A stretch of DNA of 64,000 nt, taken from Beduinella massiliensis. Its GTDB lineage: Bacteria > Bacillota > Clostridia > Christensenellales > Aristaeellaceae. The notes under the pieces were generated by a model. The model did no database searches. It saw only the letters and a list, made by a program, of their open reading frames with translations, and was not told the origin of the DNA. The DNA is taken from positions 1,054,001 through 1,118,000 of the forward strand of contig NZ_LT963430.1 of assembly GCF_900199405.1 (NCBI RefSeq), given 5' to 3'. Below, one piece after another: positions 53,604-64,000 of the stretch. Made by a program: the position numbers and the translations under genes. How positions within the stretch are numbered: the first letter of the stretch is position 1; every line of letters begins with the position of its first letter.

Positions 53604-53774
53604 GCGCGTTTTTTGCGGCAGCGCCGAGGCTTGCGGAAATGAGGGGAAACGCTGGGCGCAGCGGGGGCACAGCGTCCTCAGCCGCTTTCCCGCAGCTTTA
53701 TGAAATATATCTGACGCGCTAAAAGATTTTGCTTAAAAAAAGACAAATAGAAGGAGGATTCTCCCCGGAATCGG

Positions 53775-53803
53775 TTGACAGGGCTTTTTTACACCCTTAT
53801 AAT
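53775..53803 (+). promoter_or_regulatory. Perfect consensus promoter of the pyruvate:ferredoxin oxidoreductase gene
   Basis: TTGACA at 53775-53780, exactly 17 bp, TATAAT at 53798-53803. Such full-consensus sites are rare and imply strong constitutive expression. Confidence 0.92.
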
Positions 53804-53814
53804 ATAACCGATGA

Positions 53815-57444
<3,630 letters not shown>

Positions 57445-57462
57445 TCGACACGCGCGCTGAAA

Positions 57463-57505
57463 CGAAAAAGGCACAGAACCGAGCGTTCTGTGCCTTTTTC
57501 GTTTT
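57463..57505 (+). terminator. Strong terminator of nifJ
   Basis: A perfect 17-bp stem (57463-57479 with 57485-57501), loop CGAGC, with a T-rich arm and GTTTT after it. Confidence 0.9.
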
Positions 57506-57632
57506 GGACGGACGGCCTGCTCAGAAAGGATAAAAATGGGATACAATGGGGTGCCCAAGCGCAAAATGAGCCCAAAATGTGCAACTTTTACGATGAATTT
57601 TGCTTTTTATCAACTTATGTGGACGAATTGCA

Positions 57633-57661
57633 TTGATTTTTTGATGACTTTTCGTTAGAAT
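57633..57661 (+). promoter_or_regulatory. Promoter of the peptide ABC operon
   Basis: TTGATT at 57633-57638, a 17-bp spacer, TAGAAT at 57656-57661. Transcription would start near 57668, about 310 nt before the first start codon. Confidence 0.65.
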
Positions 57662-57667
57662 GTAGAA

Positions 57668-57979
57668 AAGCATTTGAATCAGAACTGAGAACCGCCTCAA
57701 GCGGGACTGGCCCGCTCCCGGGATTCAAACGGAAGTTCGCGCAGAAAAACATCAGGACATAAAAAATATACGTTTTTTGCCATCCATAAAGAAAGCACCG
57801 CCGGAAGCAACAGGCGCAATGGATACGCCCAATGGTTCCGACGGAGCGAGAGGCTCAAATCGTATCCCATTCAAGGCAGCAGCGCAAGGCGCGCCGAAAA
57901 GGATAAAAAGAAGCCCGAACGACCGCGTGCGCGGGCGTTCGGCCAGCTTTTATATTTCAGACAGAAGGTGGGATGGGTT
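57668..57979 (+). promoter_or_regulatory. Long structured leader of the peptide ABC operon
   Basis: It starts with a closing stem TTTGAATC/GATTCAAA (57673-57680 with 57722-57729) that encloses AGCGGG/CCCGCT (57700-57705 with 57711-57716). Near its end a GC-rich hairpin with outer stem CCGAACG/CGTTCGG (57915-57921 with 57936-57942) is followed by CCAGCTTTTATATTT, resembling an attenuator. I do not recognise a known riboswitch class. The small open frame within it has no RBS. Confidence 0.45.
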
Positions 57980-58894
57980 ATGCTCCGATACGCCTTACGG
58001 CGCCTCATTACCTCGCTGGTGACGTTGTTCCTCGTCATCACGCTCACATTTTTCCTGATGCAGACGGTGCCTGGCGGTCCGTTTCTGGGTGAAAACGTCA
58101 ACCCGGAGATCACGGCCCGCCTGCTCGCCAAGTACGGCTACGACCAGCCGCTGCTGACGCAGTACGTCCATTACCTGCGGGATCTTTTCGTTGGGGACAT
58201 GGGCTTTTCCATGGTGGTGAAGTCGGGCGAGTCGGTCACCTCTGTCATCGCCAGCCACTTCCCGCTCTCCTGCCGGATCGGGCTGATCGCCCTGCTCATC
58301 GCGGTGCTGCTGGGCATTCCGCTGGGTGTGCTGGCGTCGATGAAGCACGGCTCCGTCTTCGACCGCATCTTCATCTTCACCTCGTCCCTGTTCGTGTCGG
58401 TGCCCAGCTTCATCATGACGATCGCGCTGATGCTGATCTTCGGCGTCTGGCTCAAGCTGCTGCCTCTGGCGTATCTGGAGGGGTGGAAGTCCTACATCAT
58501 GCCCGTCTTCGGCATGGCGATCTACCCGATGTTCAACCTCGGCCGCCTGACGCGCACGACCATGCTGGACGTCATCGGGCAGGATTACATCAAGACTGCG
58601 CGCGCCAAGGGCCTGTCGACGTTCAAGATCATGTTCAAGCACGCGCTGCGCAACGCCATCATCCCCGTGGTCACCGCGCTGGGGCCGATCATCGCGGGCA
58701 TCCTGACCGGTTCGTTCGTGGTGGAGAAGGTGTTCGCGATCAACGGCATCGGCAAGTACTTCATCTCCTCGATCACCGCGCGCGATTATCCGCTCATCAT
58801 GGGCACCACGATCTTTTTCGCGGCGCTGCTGATCGCCTGCAACTACGTGGTGGACCTGCTTTACGGTGTCATCGATCCCCGCATCAAGATGTAA
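57980..58894 (+). CDS. Peptide/nickel-type ABC transporter permease 1 (OppB-like)
   Basis: 304 aa, six membrane segments. ATG 57980 with AAGGTGGG at 57964-57971. N-terminal MLRYALRRLITSLVTLFLV and the permease loop RTTMLDVIGQDYIKTARAKGL are typical of the OppB/DppB family. First gene of a five-gene operon. Confidence 0.92.
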   Translation: MLRYALRRLITSLVTLFLVITLTFFLMQTVPGGPFLGENVNPEITARLLAKYGYDQPLLTQYVHYLRDLFVGDMGFSMVVKSGESVTSVIASHFPLSCRIGLIALLIAVLLGIPLGVLASMKHGSVFDRIFIFTSSLFVSVPSFIMTIALMLIFGVWLKLLPLAYLEGWKSYIMPVFGMAIYPMFNLGRLTRTTMLDVIGQDYIKTARAKGLSTFKIMFKHALRNAIIPVVTALGPIIAGILTGSFVVEKVFAINGIGKYFISSITARDYPLIMGTTIFFAALLIACNYVVDLLYGVIDPRIKM

Positions 58895-58925
58895 GCGCCC
58901 GCGCAAGAGAGGAGATGCAAGCGAT

Positions 58926-59924
58926 ATGCAACTAAACCCGGAAATGATGAAGAAGTACAACATCTCCGCAGAGGAGATTCAGCCCGCGACCGCGGAGGAG
59001 AAGGAATCCATCGACCAGATGCGCCCGTCCGTCTCCTACTGGAAGGACGCGATGCGCCGCTTCGCGCGCAACAAGCTGGCGATGTTCATGCTGTTTTTGC
59101 TGATCGTCATCGTGCTGCTCGCCGTGTTCGGCCCCATTGTCTCGCCCTATACCTACAAAGCGCAGTCTCGCGACGTGCGCCAGGGCCCTTCCTTTTCCCA
59201 TCCCCTCGGCACGGATAAGCTGGGGCGCGACATCTTCGTGCGCGTCATGTACGGCACGCGCATCTCCTTGCTCGTCGGCGTGGTGACGATGCTGCTGGTC
59301 TGCCTGATCGGCATCACTTACGGCGGCATCGCGGCCTACGTGGGCGGCTGGTGCGACAACTTGATGATGCGCTTCGTCGACCTGATGATGACGATTCCTT
59401 CCATGCTCATCATCATCCTGCTTTCCGTCGTGATGCGCGACCCCCTCAAGGCCATGCTGGGCAGCGGCAAATTCGTCGCGCTGGCTTCGCTGGGTTCGGG
59501 GCTTATCTCGATCTTCATCGTATTGGCCCTCTTTAATTGGCTGGGCATGGCGCGTTCGGTTCGCGGCGCGCTGTTGATGAACCGTACGCAGGAATACGTG
59601 CTCGCGGCCGAGGCCATGGGCGCGAGGTCCAGGTGGGTCATCGCCAAGCATCTGCTGCCCAATTCCATCGGCGTCATCATCATCAGCGCCACGGGCGTGG
59701 TGCCCAGCGCGATCATGACCGAATCCTTCCTGAGCTTCATCGGTCTGGGCGTCTCCGCGCCGGTTCCCTCGCTGGGTTCCATGGCGAACGATGCGCTCAA
59801 CGGCATCATCAGCTATCCCATGAACATGGTATATCCCGCCGTGCTCATCAGCCTCATCATCCTGTGCTTTAACGTGCTGGGCGACGCCCTGCGCGACGCG
59901 CTGGACCCGCGGATGCGCAAGTGA
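58926..59924 (+). CDS. Peptide/nickel-type ABC transporter permease 2 (OppC-like)
   Basis: 332 aa. ATG 58926 with GAGAGGAG upstream. A hydrophilic N-terminus (about 55 residues) precedes six membrane segments; HPLGTDKLGRDIFVRVMYGTR and the EYVLAAEAMGARSRWVIAKH loop are the OppC hallmarks. Confidence 0.92.
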   Translation: MQLNPEMMKKYNISAEEIQPATAEEKESIDQMRPSVSYWKDAMRRFARNKLAMFMLFLLIVIVLLAVFGPIVSPYTYKAQSRDVRQGPSFSHPLGTDKLGRDIFVRVMYGTRISLLVGVVTMLLVCLIGITYGGIAAYVGGWCDNLMMRFVDLMMTIPSMLIIILLSVVMRDPLKAMLGSGKFVALASLGSGLISIFIVLALFNWLGMARSVRGALLMNRTQEYVLAAEAMGARSRWVIAKHLLPNSIGVIIISATGVVPSAIMTESFLSFIGLGVSAPVPSLGSMANDALNGIISYPMNMVYPAVLISLIILCFNVLGDALRDALDPRMRK

Positions 59925-59960
59925 TCACCGGAAAACGCCATAGAACAGGAGGATGCAGAT

Positions 59961-60968
59961 ATGCGAGATTCCGAATATCTCCTTCAGGTGGAGGACATGA
60001 GCGTGGAGTTCCATACGCCCTCGGGCATCGTGCACGCGGTCAGCCATGTATCTTTTACGCTTCGCGAGGGAGAAATCCTCGGCATTGTGGGCGAGTCCGG
60101 CTCCGGCAAGTCGGTAACGGCGAACGCCATCATGCGCCTTTTGCCCGATACCGCGCGCGTGACGGGCACCATCCGGCTCAAGGGCCGCGACATCATGAAG
60201 ATCAGAACCAAGGAGTTCAACAAAATTCGGGGCAAGGACATCGCCATGATCTTTCAGGATCCTATGACCTCCCTGAATCCGCTGTACACGGTGGGCAACC
60301 AGCTGGAAGAGACGCTGACGCTGCACATGGGGCTCAAGGGGGAGGACGCGCGCAGACGCGCGATCGAGCTGCTCGACATGGTCAGCATTCCGCAGCCCGC
60401 TACCCGCGTCAAGCAGTATCCGCACGAATTTTCCGGCGGCATGCGCCAACGCGTGATGATTGCCATGGCGCTCGCCTGCAACCCCTCGATCCTGATTGCG
60501 GACGAGCCGACCACGGCGCTGGACGTGACCATACAGGCGCAGATTCTGGAGCTCATGCGCGACCTGCAAAAAGAGGTCAAGACGGCCATCATCATGATTA
60601 CGCACGACCTCGGCATCGTCTCGGACCTTTGCGACCGCGTCAACGTGATGTACGGCAGTCAGGTGATGGAGTCCGCGCCCGTGGACGACCTGTTTTACGA
60701 GACGGCGCACCCTTACACGCAAGGGCTGCTGCGCTGTCTGCCGGAGGCCGCGCAGAACATGGGCATGAAGCGGCTTGAGCCCATCACAGGCTCGCCAGTG
60801 GATCTGATGATGCTGCCCGCGGGCTGCGCTTTCGCGTCGCGCTGTGACAAGTGCATGAAGCTTTGCCTGACGCGGCGGCCGGAGCTGTTCGACGTGGGCG
60901 CGGGGCACGTCTCCCGCTGCTGGCTGTCGGCGCTGGCGAAGACGGAAGAGAGGAGGGAGGCCCTGTGA
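59961..60968 (+). CDS. Peptide/nickel-type ABC transporter ATPase 1 (OppD-like)
   Basis: 335 aa. ATG 59961 with AGGAGG. Walker A GESGSGKSVTA, signature FSGGMRQRVMIAMAL, Walker B ILIADEPTTALDVT. The C-terminal Cys-rich part (FASRCDKCMKLCLTRRPEL) is the 4-Cys oligopeptide domain that may hold a cluster. It overlaps the next gene by 4 bp. Confidence 0.94.
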   Translation: MRDSEYLLQVEDMSVEFHTPSGIVHAVSHVSFTLREGEILGIVGESGSGKSVTANAIMRLLPDTARVTGTIRLKGRDIMKIRTKEFNKIRGKDIAMIFQDPMTSLNPLYTVGNQLEETLTLHMGLKGEDARRRAIELLDMVSIPQPATRVKQYPHEFSGGMRQRVMIAMALACNPSILIADEPTTALDVTIQAQILELMRDLQKEVKTAIIMITHDLGIVSDLCDRVNVMYGSQVMESAPVDDLFYETAHPYTQGLLRCLPEAAQNMGMKRLEPITGSPVDLMMLPAGCAFASRCDKCMKLCLTRRPELFDVGAGHVSRCWLSALAKTEERREAL

Positions 60969-61933
60969 GCGATGCCATCCTCGAGCTTCAGGACTTGAAG
61001 ACGTACTTTGAAGTCAAGGAGGGCGGCAGGACGCAGTTCGTCAAGGCGGTGGACGGCGTCAGCCTGCACGTCCTCAAGGGGGAAACCGTGGGTCTGGTGG
61101 GCGAGTCGGGCTGCGGCAAGTCCACCATTGGACGCACGATCATGCGCTTTCATGACCCGAGCGGCGGTAAAATTTTCTTTGACAGCGACGACATCACGAC
61201 CTGCGACATGGCGCCTTACCGCAGCCGCATGCAGATGGTGTTTCAGGATCCCTATTCCTCGCTCGACCCGCGCATGAGCGTGGGGGACATCGTGGGGGAG
61301 CCGCTGGACATTCAGTTCCCCAAGATGAACCGAAAGGAGCGCTCCGAGCGCATTCACGAGCAGATTCGCCTCGTCGGGCTCAACAGCGAGCAGCTCACCC
61401 GATTCCCGCATGAGTTTTCGGGCGGCCAGCGCCAGCGCATCTCCATCGCCCGCGCGATGGTCATCAAGCCGGAGTTCATGGTGCTCGACGAGCCCGTCTC
61501 CGCGCTGGACATCTCCATCCAGGCGCAGATCATCAACATGCTGATGGACCTGCAGCAGCAGCTCGGCATGGCGTATCTGTTCATCGCACACGATCTTTCC
61601 GTAGTGCGCCACATCTCCCAGCACGTGGTGGTCATGTACCTGGGCCACGTGATGGAGATCAACAGGTCGGAGGACCTGTACGCGCACCCGCTGCATCCCT
61701 ATACCCGCGCGCTGCTCAGCGCGATTCCCGTGCCCGATCCCAAGGTGAGCCGCGCGAGAAAGCGCGAGATCTTGCAGGGCGACGTGCCGAGTCCCATCAA
61801 CCCGCCCGCGGGCTGCGTGTTTTCCACCCGCTGCCGCTACGCGACCGAGCAATGCCGCATGGAGGCGCCCAGGGTGCAGGACGTGGGAGACGGCCACAAG
61901 GTCGCTTGTCACCGTTTCGCGCAGATCGACTGA
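60965..61933 (+). CDS. Peptide/nickel-type ABC transporter ATPase 2 (OppF-like)
   Basis: 322 aa. It starts at GTG 60965 ([15 protein letters not shown]), with GAGGAGGG upstream, overlapping the stop of the first ATPase. Walker [12 protein letters not shown], signature [14 protein letters not shown], Walker [15 protein letters not shown], and a C-terminal Cys segment [13 protein letters not shown]. Confidence 0.94.
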   Translation: MSDAILELQDLKTYFEVKEGGRTQFVKAVDGVSLHVLKGETVGLVGESGCGKSTIGRTIMRFHDPSGGKIFFDSDDITTCDMAPYRSRMQMVFQDPYSSLDPRMSVGDIVGEPLDIQFPKMNRKERSERIHEQIRLVGLNSEQLTRFPHEFSGGQRQRISIARAMVIKPEFMVLDEPVSALDISIQAQIINMLMDLQQQLGMAYLFIAHDLSVVRHISQHVVVMYLGHVMEINRSEDLYAHPLHPYTRALLSAIPVPDPKVSRARKREILQGDVPSPINPPAGCVFSTRCRYATEQCRMEAPRVQDVGDGHKVACHRFAQID

Positions 61934-61958
61934 TTTTATGCGGCGTTGCCGCGTAAAA
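61934..61958 (+). terminator. Intercistronic hairpin before the binding-protein gene
   Basis: An 11-bp stem (TTTTATGCGGC at 61934-61944, GCCGCGTAAAA at 61948-61958, one G-T pair) with loop GTT starts one base after the ATPase stop. No T-tract follows; it could protect the downstream, highly needed binding-protein mRNA. Confidence 0.45.
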
Positions 61959-61984
61959 TAAAAACAATTACAGGAGGAAATCGT

Positions 61985-63586
61985 ATGCGTAGACTACTCA
62001 GCCTCGTCGTGGCAGCCATGCTCCTGTTTTCGCTGATGCCCGCGGCCGCGCTCGCGGAGGGCGAAAACGTGCTGACCCTCGCCATGGAAACCCAACCCAA
62101 CCTGGACCTCCACTGGAATGCCGGCTCTACCGGCGCGCTGCTGCAAAACCAGATGTACGAGGGGCTCTACCGCGTGACGGAGACCGGCTTTGAGCTGGCG
62201 GGCGCCACGAGTGTGGACAAGTCCGAAGACGGCCTCACCTGGACCTACCACCTGCGCGAGGACGCGGTCTGGTCCGACGGCAAGCCGGTCACCGCGGCTG
62301 ACTACGTGTACAGCATGCAGCGCCTGGTGAACCCGGAGGTTTCCAGCATCTACATGTTCGACTACGGCCAGTTCCTCAAAAACGGCACTAAAATCGCCAA
62401 CAAGGAGATGGACGTTTCCGAGCTGGGCGTGAAGGCCGTGGACGACTACACGCTGGAGATTCAACTCGAGGACGTCTGCACGTTCTTTGACGCGATCCTC
62501 TGCTACACCACCTTCTTCCCGCTCCGCGCGGACATGGTGGTGGAGGACGGCACCGGCTACTGGGCGTGGGACGTTTCGCGCTCCATCACCAATGGACCGA
62601 TGATCATGACCGCCTGCGATGAGGATCAGGAGATCGTGCTCGAAAAGAACCCCACCTACTATGGCAAGGACGGCGTGAAGCTGGACAAGCTGGTCGTCAA
62701 GCTGATCGACGACAGCAACACCACCCTGCAGCTCCTGGAGAGCGGCGAGGTGGACATGATCATGACCTATCCTTCCGAGGAAACCGAGCGCCTGATGACC
62801 GACGGCTACTATCACTCCGTCCCGGCGCTGTCCACCAACTTCCTGCTGGTCAACACCCAGAAGGATGGCCTGAGCGATCCGCGCGTGCGCAAGGCGCTCT
62901 CGCTGGTCATCGACCGCGACTTCCTCGCGAACGTCCTGCTGCTGGGCACCAAGACGCCTGCGGTCTCTTACGTGGGTTCGGGCTTCCCGGGCAGCACGGA
63001 TGAGGCGGACTTCCGCTCCGAGGGCGGCGACCTGTTTGCCACGGACGTGGAGCAGGCCAAGGCGCTGCTGGCGGAGGCCGGCTATCCGGACGGCGCGGGC
63101 TTCCCGGTTATCGAATGCAGCTACGCCAACAACAGCGCGGACTACACCACGATCTTCGAGTATCTGCAGGCGACCTGGGAAGAGGAACTGGGCCTGACGG
63201 TCACCCTGTCGCCCATCGAGAAGGCGACGATGACCACCCTGCGCGACAATGGTGACTTCGACATCACCCCGCAGGCGTGGGGCGCCGACTACATGGACGC
63301 GAGCAACATGCTCTCGATCTTCGTGACGGGCAACTTCATCAACGCGGGCCGCTACAGTTCCGAGGCGTTTGACACCGCGTACACGAAGTCTTTGACGACC
63401 ATCGACCGCGCGGAGCGCATGCAGCTGCTGCACGACGCGGAAAAGACGCTGGTACTCGACGACTGCGGCATCATTCCGCTGTATCACGCCAACAGCGTGA
63501 CGCTGTTCAGCGACAGCGTCTGCACCAACGTACGCTTCAACGCGAACGGTAAGGTGATCCTGACCGACGTGGTCGTGACGAAGTAA
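61985..63586 (+). CDS. Peptide/nickel-type ABC transporter substrate-binding protein
   Basis: 533 aa, family 5. ATG 61985 has AGGAGG. Features are YEGLYRVTETGFELA, LTWTYHLREDAVWSDGKPVTAADYVYSMQR and the LLVNTQKDGLSDPRVRKALSLVIDR segment. The signal sequence ends in AALAEGEN with no lipobox Cys, unlike most Gram-positive binding proteins, so it may be released or held otherwise. Last gene of the operon. Confidence 0.92.
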   Translation: MRRLLSLVVAAMLLFSLMPAAALAEGENVLTLAMETQPNLDLHWNAGSTGALLQNQMYEGLYRVTETGFELAGATSVDKSEDGLTWTYHLREDAVWSDGKPVTAADYVYSMQRLVNPEVSSIYMFDYGQFLKNGTKIANKEMDVSELGVKAVDDYTLEIQLEDVCTFFDAILCYTTFFPLRADMVVEDGTGYWAWDVSRSITNGPMIMTACDEDQEIVLEKNPTYYGKDGVKLDKLVVKLIDDSNTTLQLLESGEVDMIMTYPSEETERLMTDGYYHSVPALSTNFLLVNTQKDGLSDPRVRKALSLVIDRDFLANVLLLGTKTPAVSYVGSGFPGSTDEADFRSEGGDLFATDVEQAKALLAEAGYPDGAGFPVIECSYANNSADYTTIFEYLQATWEEELGLTVTLSPIEKATMTTLRDNGDFDITPQAWGADYMDASNMLSIFVTGNFINAGRYSSEAFDTAYTKSLTTIDRAERMQLLHDAEKTLVLDDCGIIPLYHANSVTLFSDSVCTNVRFNANGKVILTDVVVTK

Positions 63587-63597
63587 GTCCTTTTCTC

Positions 63598-63636
63598 GAA
63601 TCTCCGCATCCGAAAGGGTGCGGAGATTTTTATATC
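63598..63636 (+). terminator. Terminator of the peptide ABC operon
   Basis: A stem (CTCCGCATCC with GGGTGCGGAG, one G-T pair) with loop GAAA is followed by TTTTTATAT. Confidence 0.88.
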
Positions 63637-63778
63637 GGGCGGCAGCGGGCAGGGGTGATTGTCAAATATCGAACAGGAATTGCACAGCAATGCGGAAAAC
63701 GGAGGGATTATGCGCCGGGTATATCGCATGATTAGGCGAAAAATGTGCATTTGTGGAGAATAACCGATTGGAGATGCG

Positions 63779-63807
63779 TTGAATCCAAACGAACTTCGTG
63801 ATATAAT
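63779..63807 (+). promoter_or_regulatory. Promoter of the last gene
   Basis: TTGAAT at 63779-63784, a 17-bp spacer and TATAAT at 63802-63807. Confidence 0.8.
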
Positions 63808-63814
63808 GAACAGG

Positions 63815-63992
63815 ACATAAAACGCTCCGAGCCTGCGAAACCCCTGCGGCTTCACAGGCCATTGGGTGCGGGGAGCGATCCCCCTGCCTGCCTTTGCGAA
63901 GGAGCCTGAAAAATCGCGACCCCGCGTTAGCGTGCGGAGTGGGTTTTTCGGGCGTTTTTTGTTGACCAGATACGGTAAGGAGGAACAAGGTT
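63815..63992 (+). promoter_or_regulatory. Structured leader of the last gene
   Basis: About 180 nt. CGCTCC (63823-63828) pairs with GGAGCG (63872-63877), enclosing GCCTG/CAGGC (63831-63835, 63855-63859). A small CCTT/AAGG hairpin follows, then a terminator-like structure at about 63909-63957 ending in GGGTTTTT, with a second T run after it, 37 nt before the ATG. It could be a riboswitch or attenuator; no known class is recognised. Confidence 0.45.
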
Positions 63993-64000
63993 ATGTCTGA
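63993..64000 (+). CDS. Start of a gene cut by the window edge
   Basis: ATG-TCT-GA after a strong AAGGAGG at 63977-63983, behind the promoter at 63779. Only two codons are visible (Met-Ser). Confidence 0.6.

Noticed and set aside
53194-53722. Two overlapping open frames (169 and 126 codons) between nrdG and nifJ
   Set aside because: No suitable start with RBS, unlikely composition, and the region is dominated by inverted repeats and a terminator.
57668-57730. T-box or tRNA-like element near the GATTCAAA motif
   Set aside because: There is no T-box sequence, no acceptor stem or anticodon arm; the motif is explained by the closing stem.
57777-58022. A small frame in the peptide-operon leader
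   Set aside because: No RBS and it overlaps the real permease start; the leader is better explained as regulatory RNA.

Overview
The window is a GC-rich stretch of chromosome with Bacillota-type sigma-A promoters, strong AGGAGG ribosome binding sites and many GTG/TTG starts. Its genes fit a strict anaerobe of the class Clostridia: pyruvate:ferredoxin oxidoreductase, anaerobic (class III) ribonucleotide reductase with its activase, and a two-subunit iron-sulfur fumarase. Christensenellales or a near relative is a plausible guess but cannot be proven from sequence alone. I see no phage, insertion sequence, CRISPR array, rRNA or tRNA gene. Layout, left to right: 0-4 kb holds a secreted peptidoglycan-binding protein, a polar amino-acid ABC importer and a stand-alone FakA-type middle domain. 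4-10.4 kb holds housekeeping genes: an NADPH-dependent FMN reductase-like protein, a YkvI-like permease, alanine racemase, 5-formyl-THF cyclo-ligase, rsmD, coaD and a coiled-coil protein. 10.5-13.8 kb (minus strand) holds a short UvrA-like ATPase followed by a SAM methyltransferase. 13.9-21.8 kb holds a solute-binding lipoprotein translationally coupled to a large hybrid histidine kinase, a glutaminase-like enzyme and a secreted Cys/His repeat protein. 21.9-24.5 kb holds a three-gene ABC-2 exporter. The minus strand from 24.6 to 40.5 kb is the energetic centre. An F-type ATP synthase operon (atpB-E-F-A-G-D-C) lacks a separate delta gene; instead the alpha subunit carries a delta C-terminal-like domain at its N-terminus. 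Upstream of it lies a ten-gene Mrp/Mbh-like cation antiporter operon with four large antiporter-type subunits and no dehydrogenase or hydrogenase catalytic subunit. These two operons together suggest coupling of Na+/H+ exchange to ATP synthesis. 40.7-50.2 kb contains the fumarase pair, a patatin-like lipase, an AI-2E family transporter with MTA/SAH nucleosidase, a monoglyceride-lipase-like hydrolase, murG, a long PRPP synthetase and an MFS transporter. 50.2-57.5 kb contains nrdD-nrdG behind putative NrdR boxes, a gene-free hairpin-rich stretch, and pyruvate:ferredoxin oxidoreductase behind a perfect consensus promoter. 57.5-63.6 kb is a peptide/nickel-type ABC importer operon with a long structured leader. 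The window ends just after the start codon of another gene that has its own structured leader. One region should not be taken at face value. Between about 17.8 and 18.44 kb the histidine kinase gene contains a 316-bp degenerate tandem copy in which almost all differences are changes to G. Removing 316 bp restores one 1,102-codon frame, so this is most likely a base-calling or assembly artefact.
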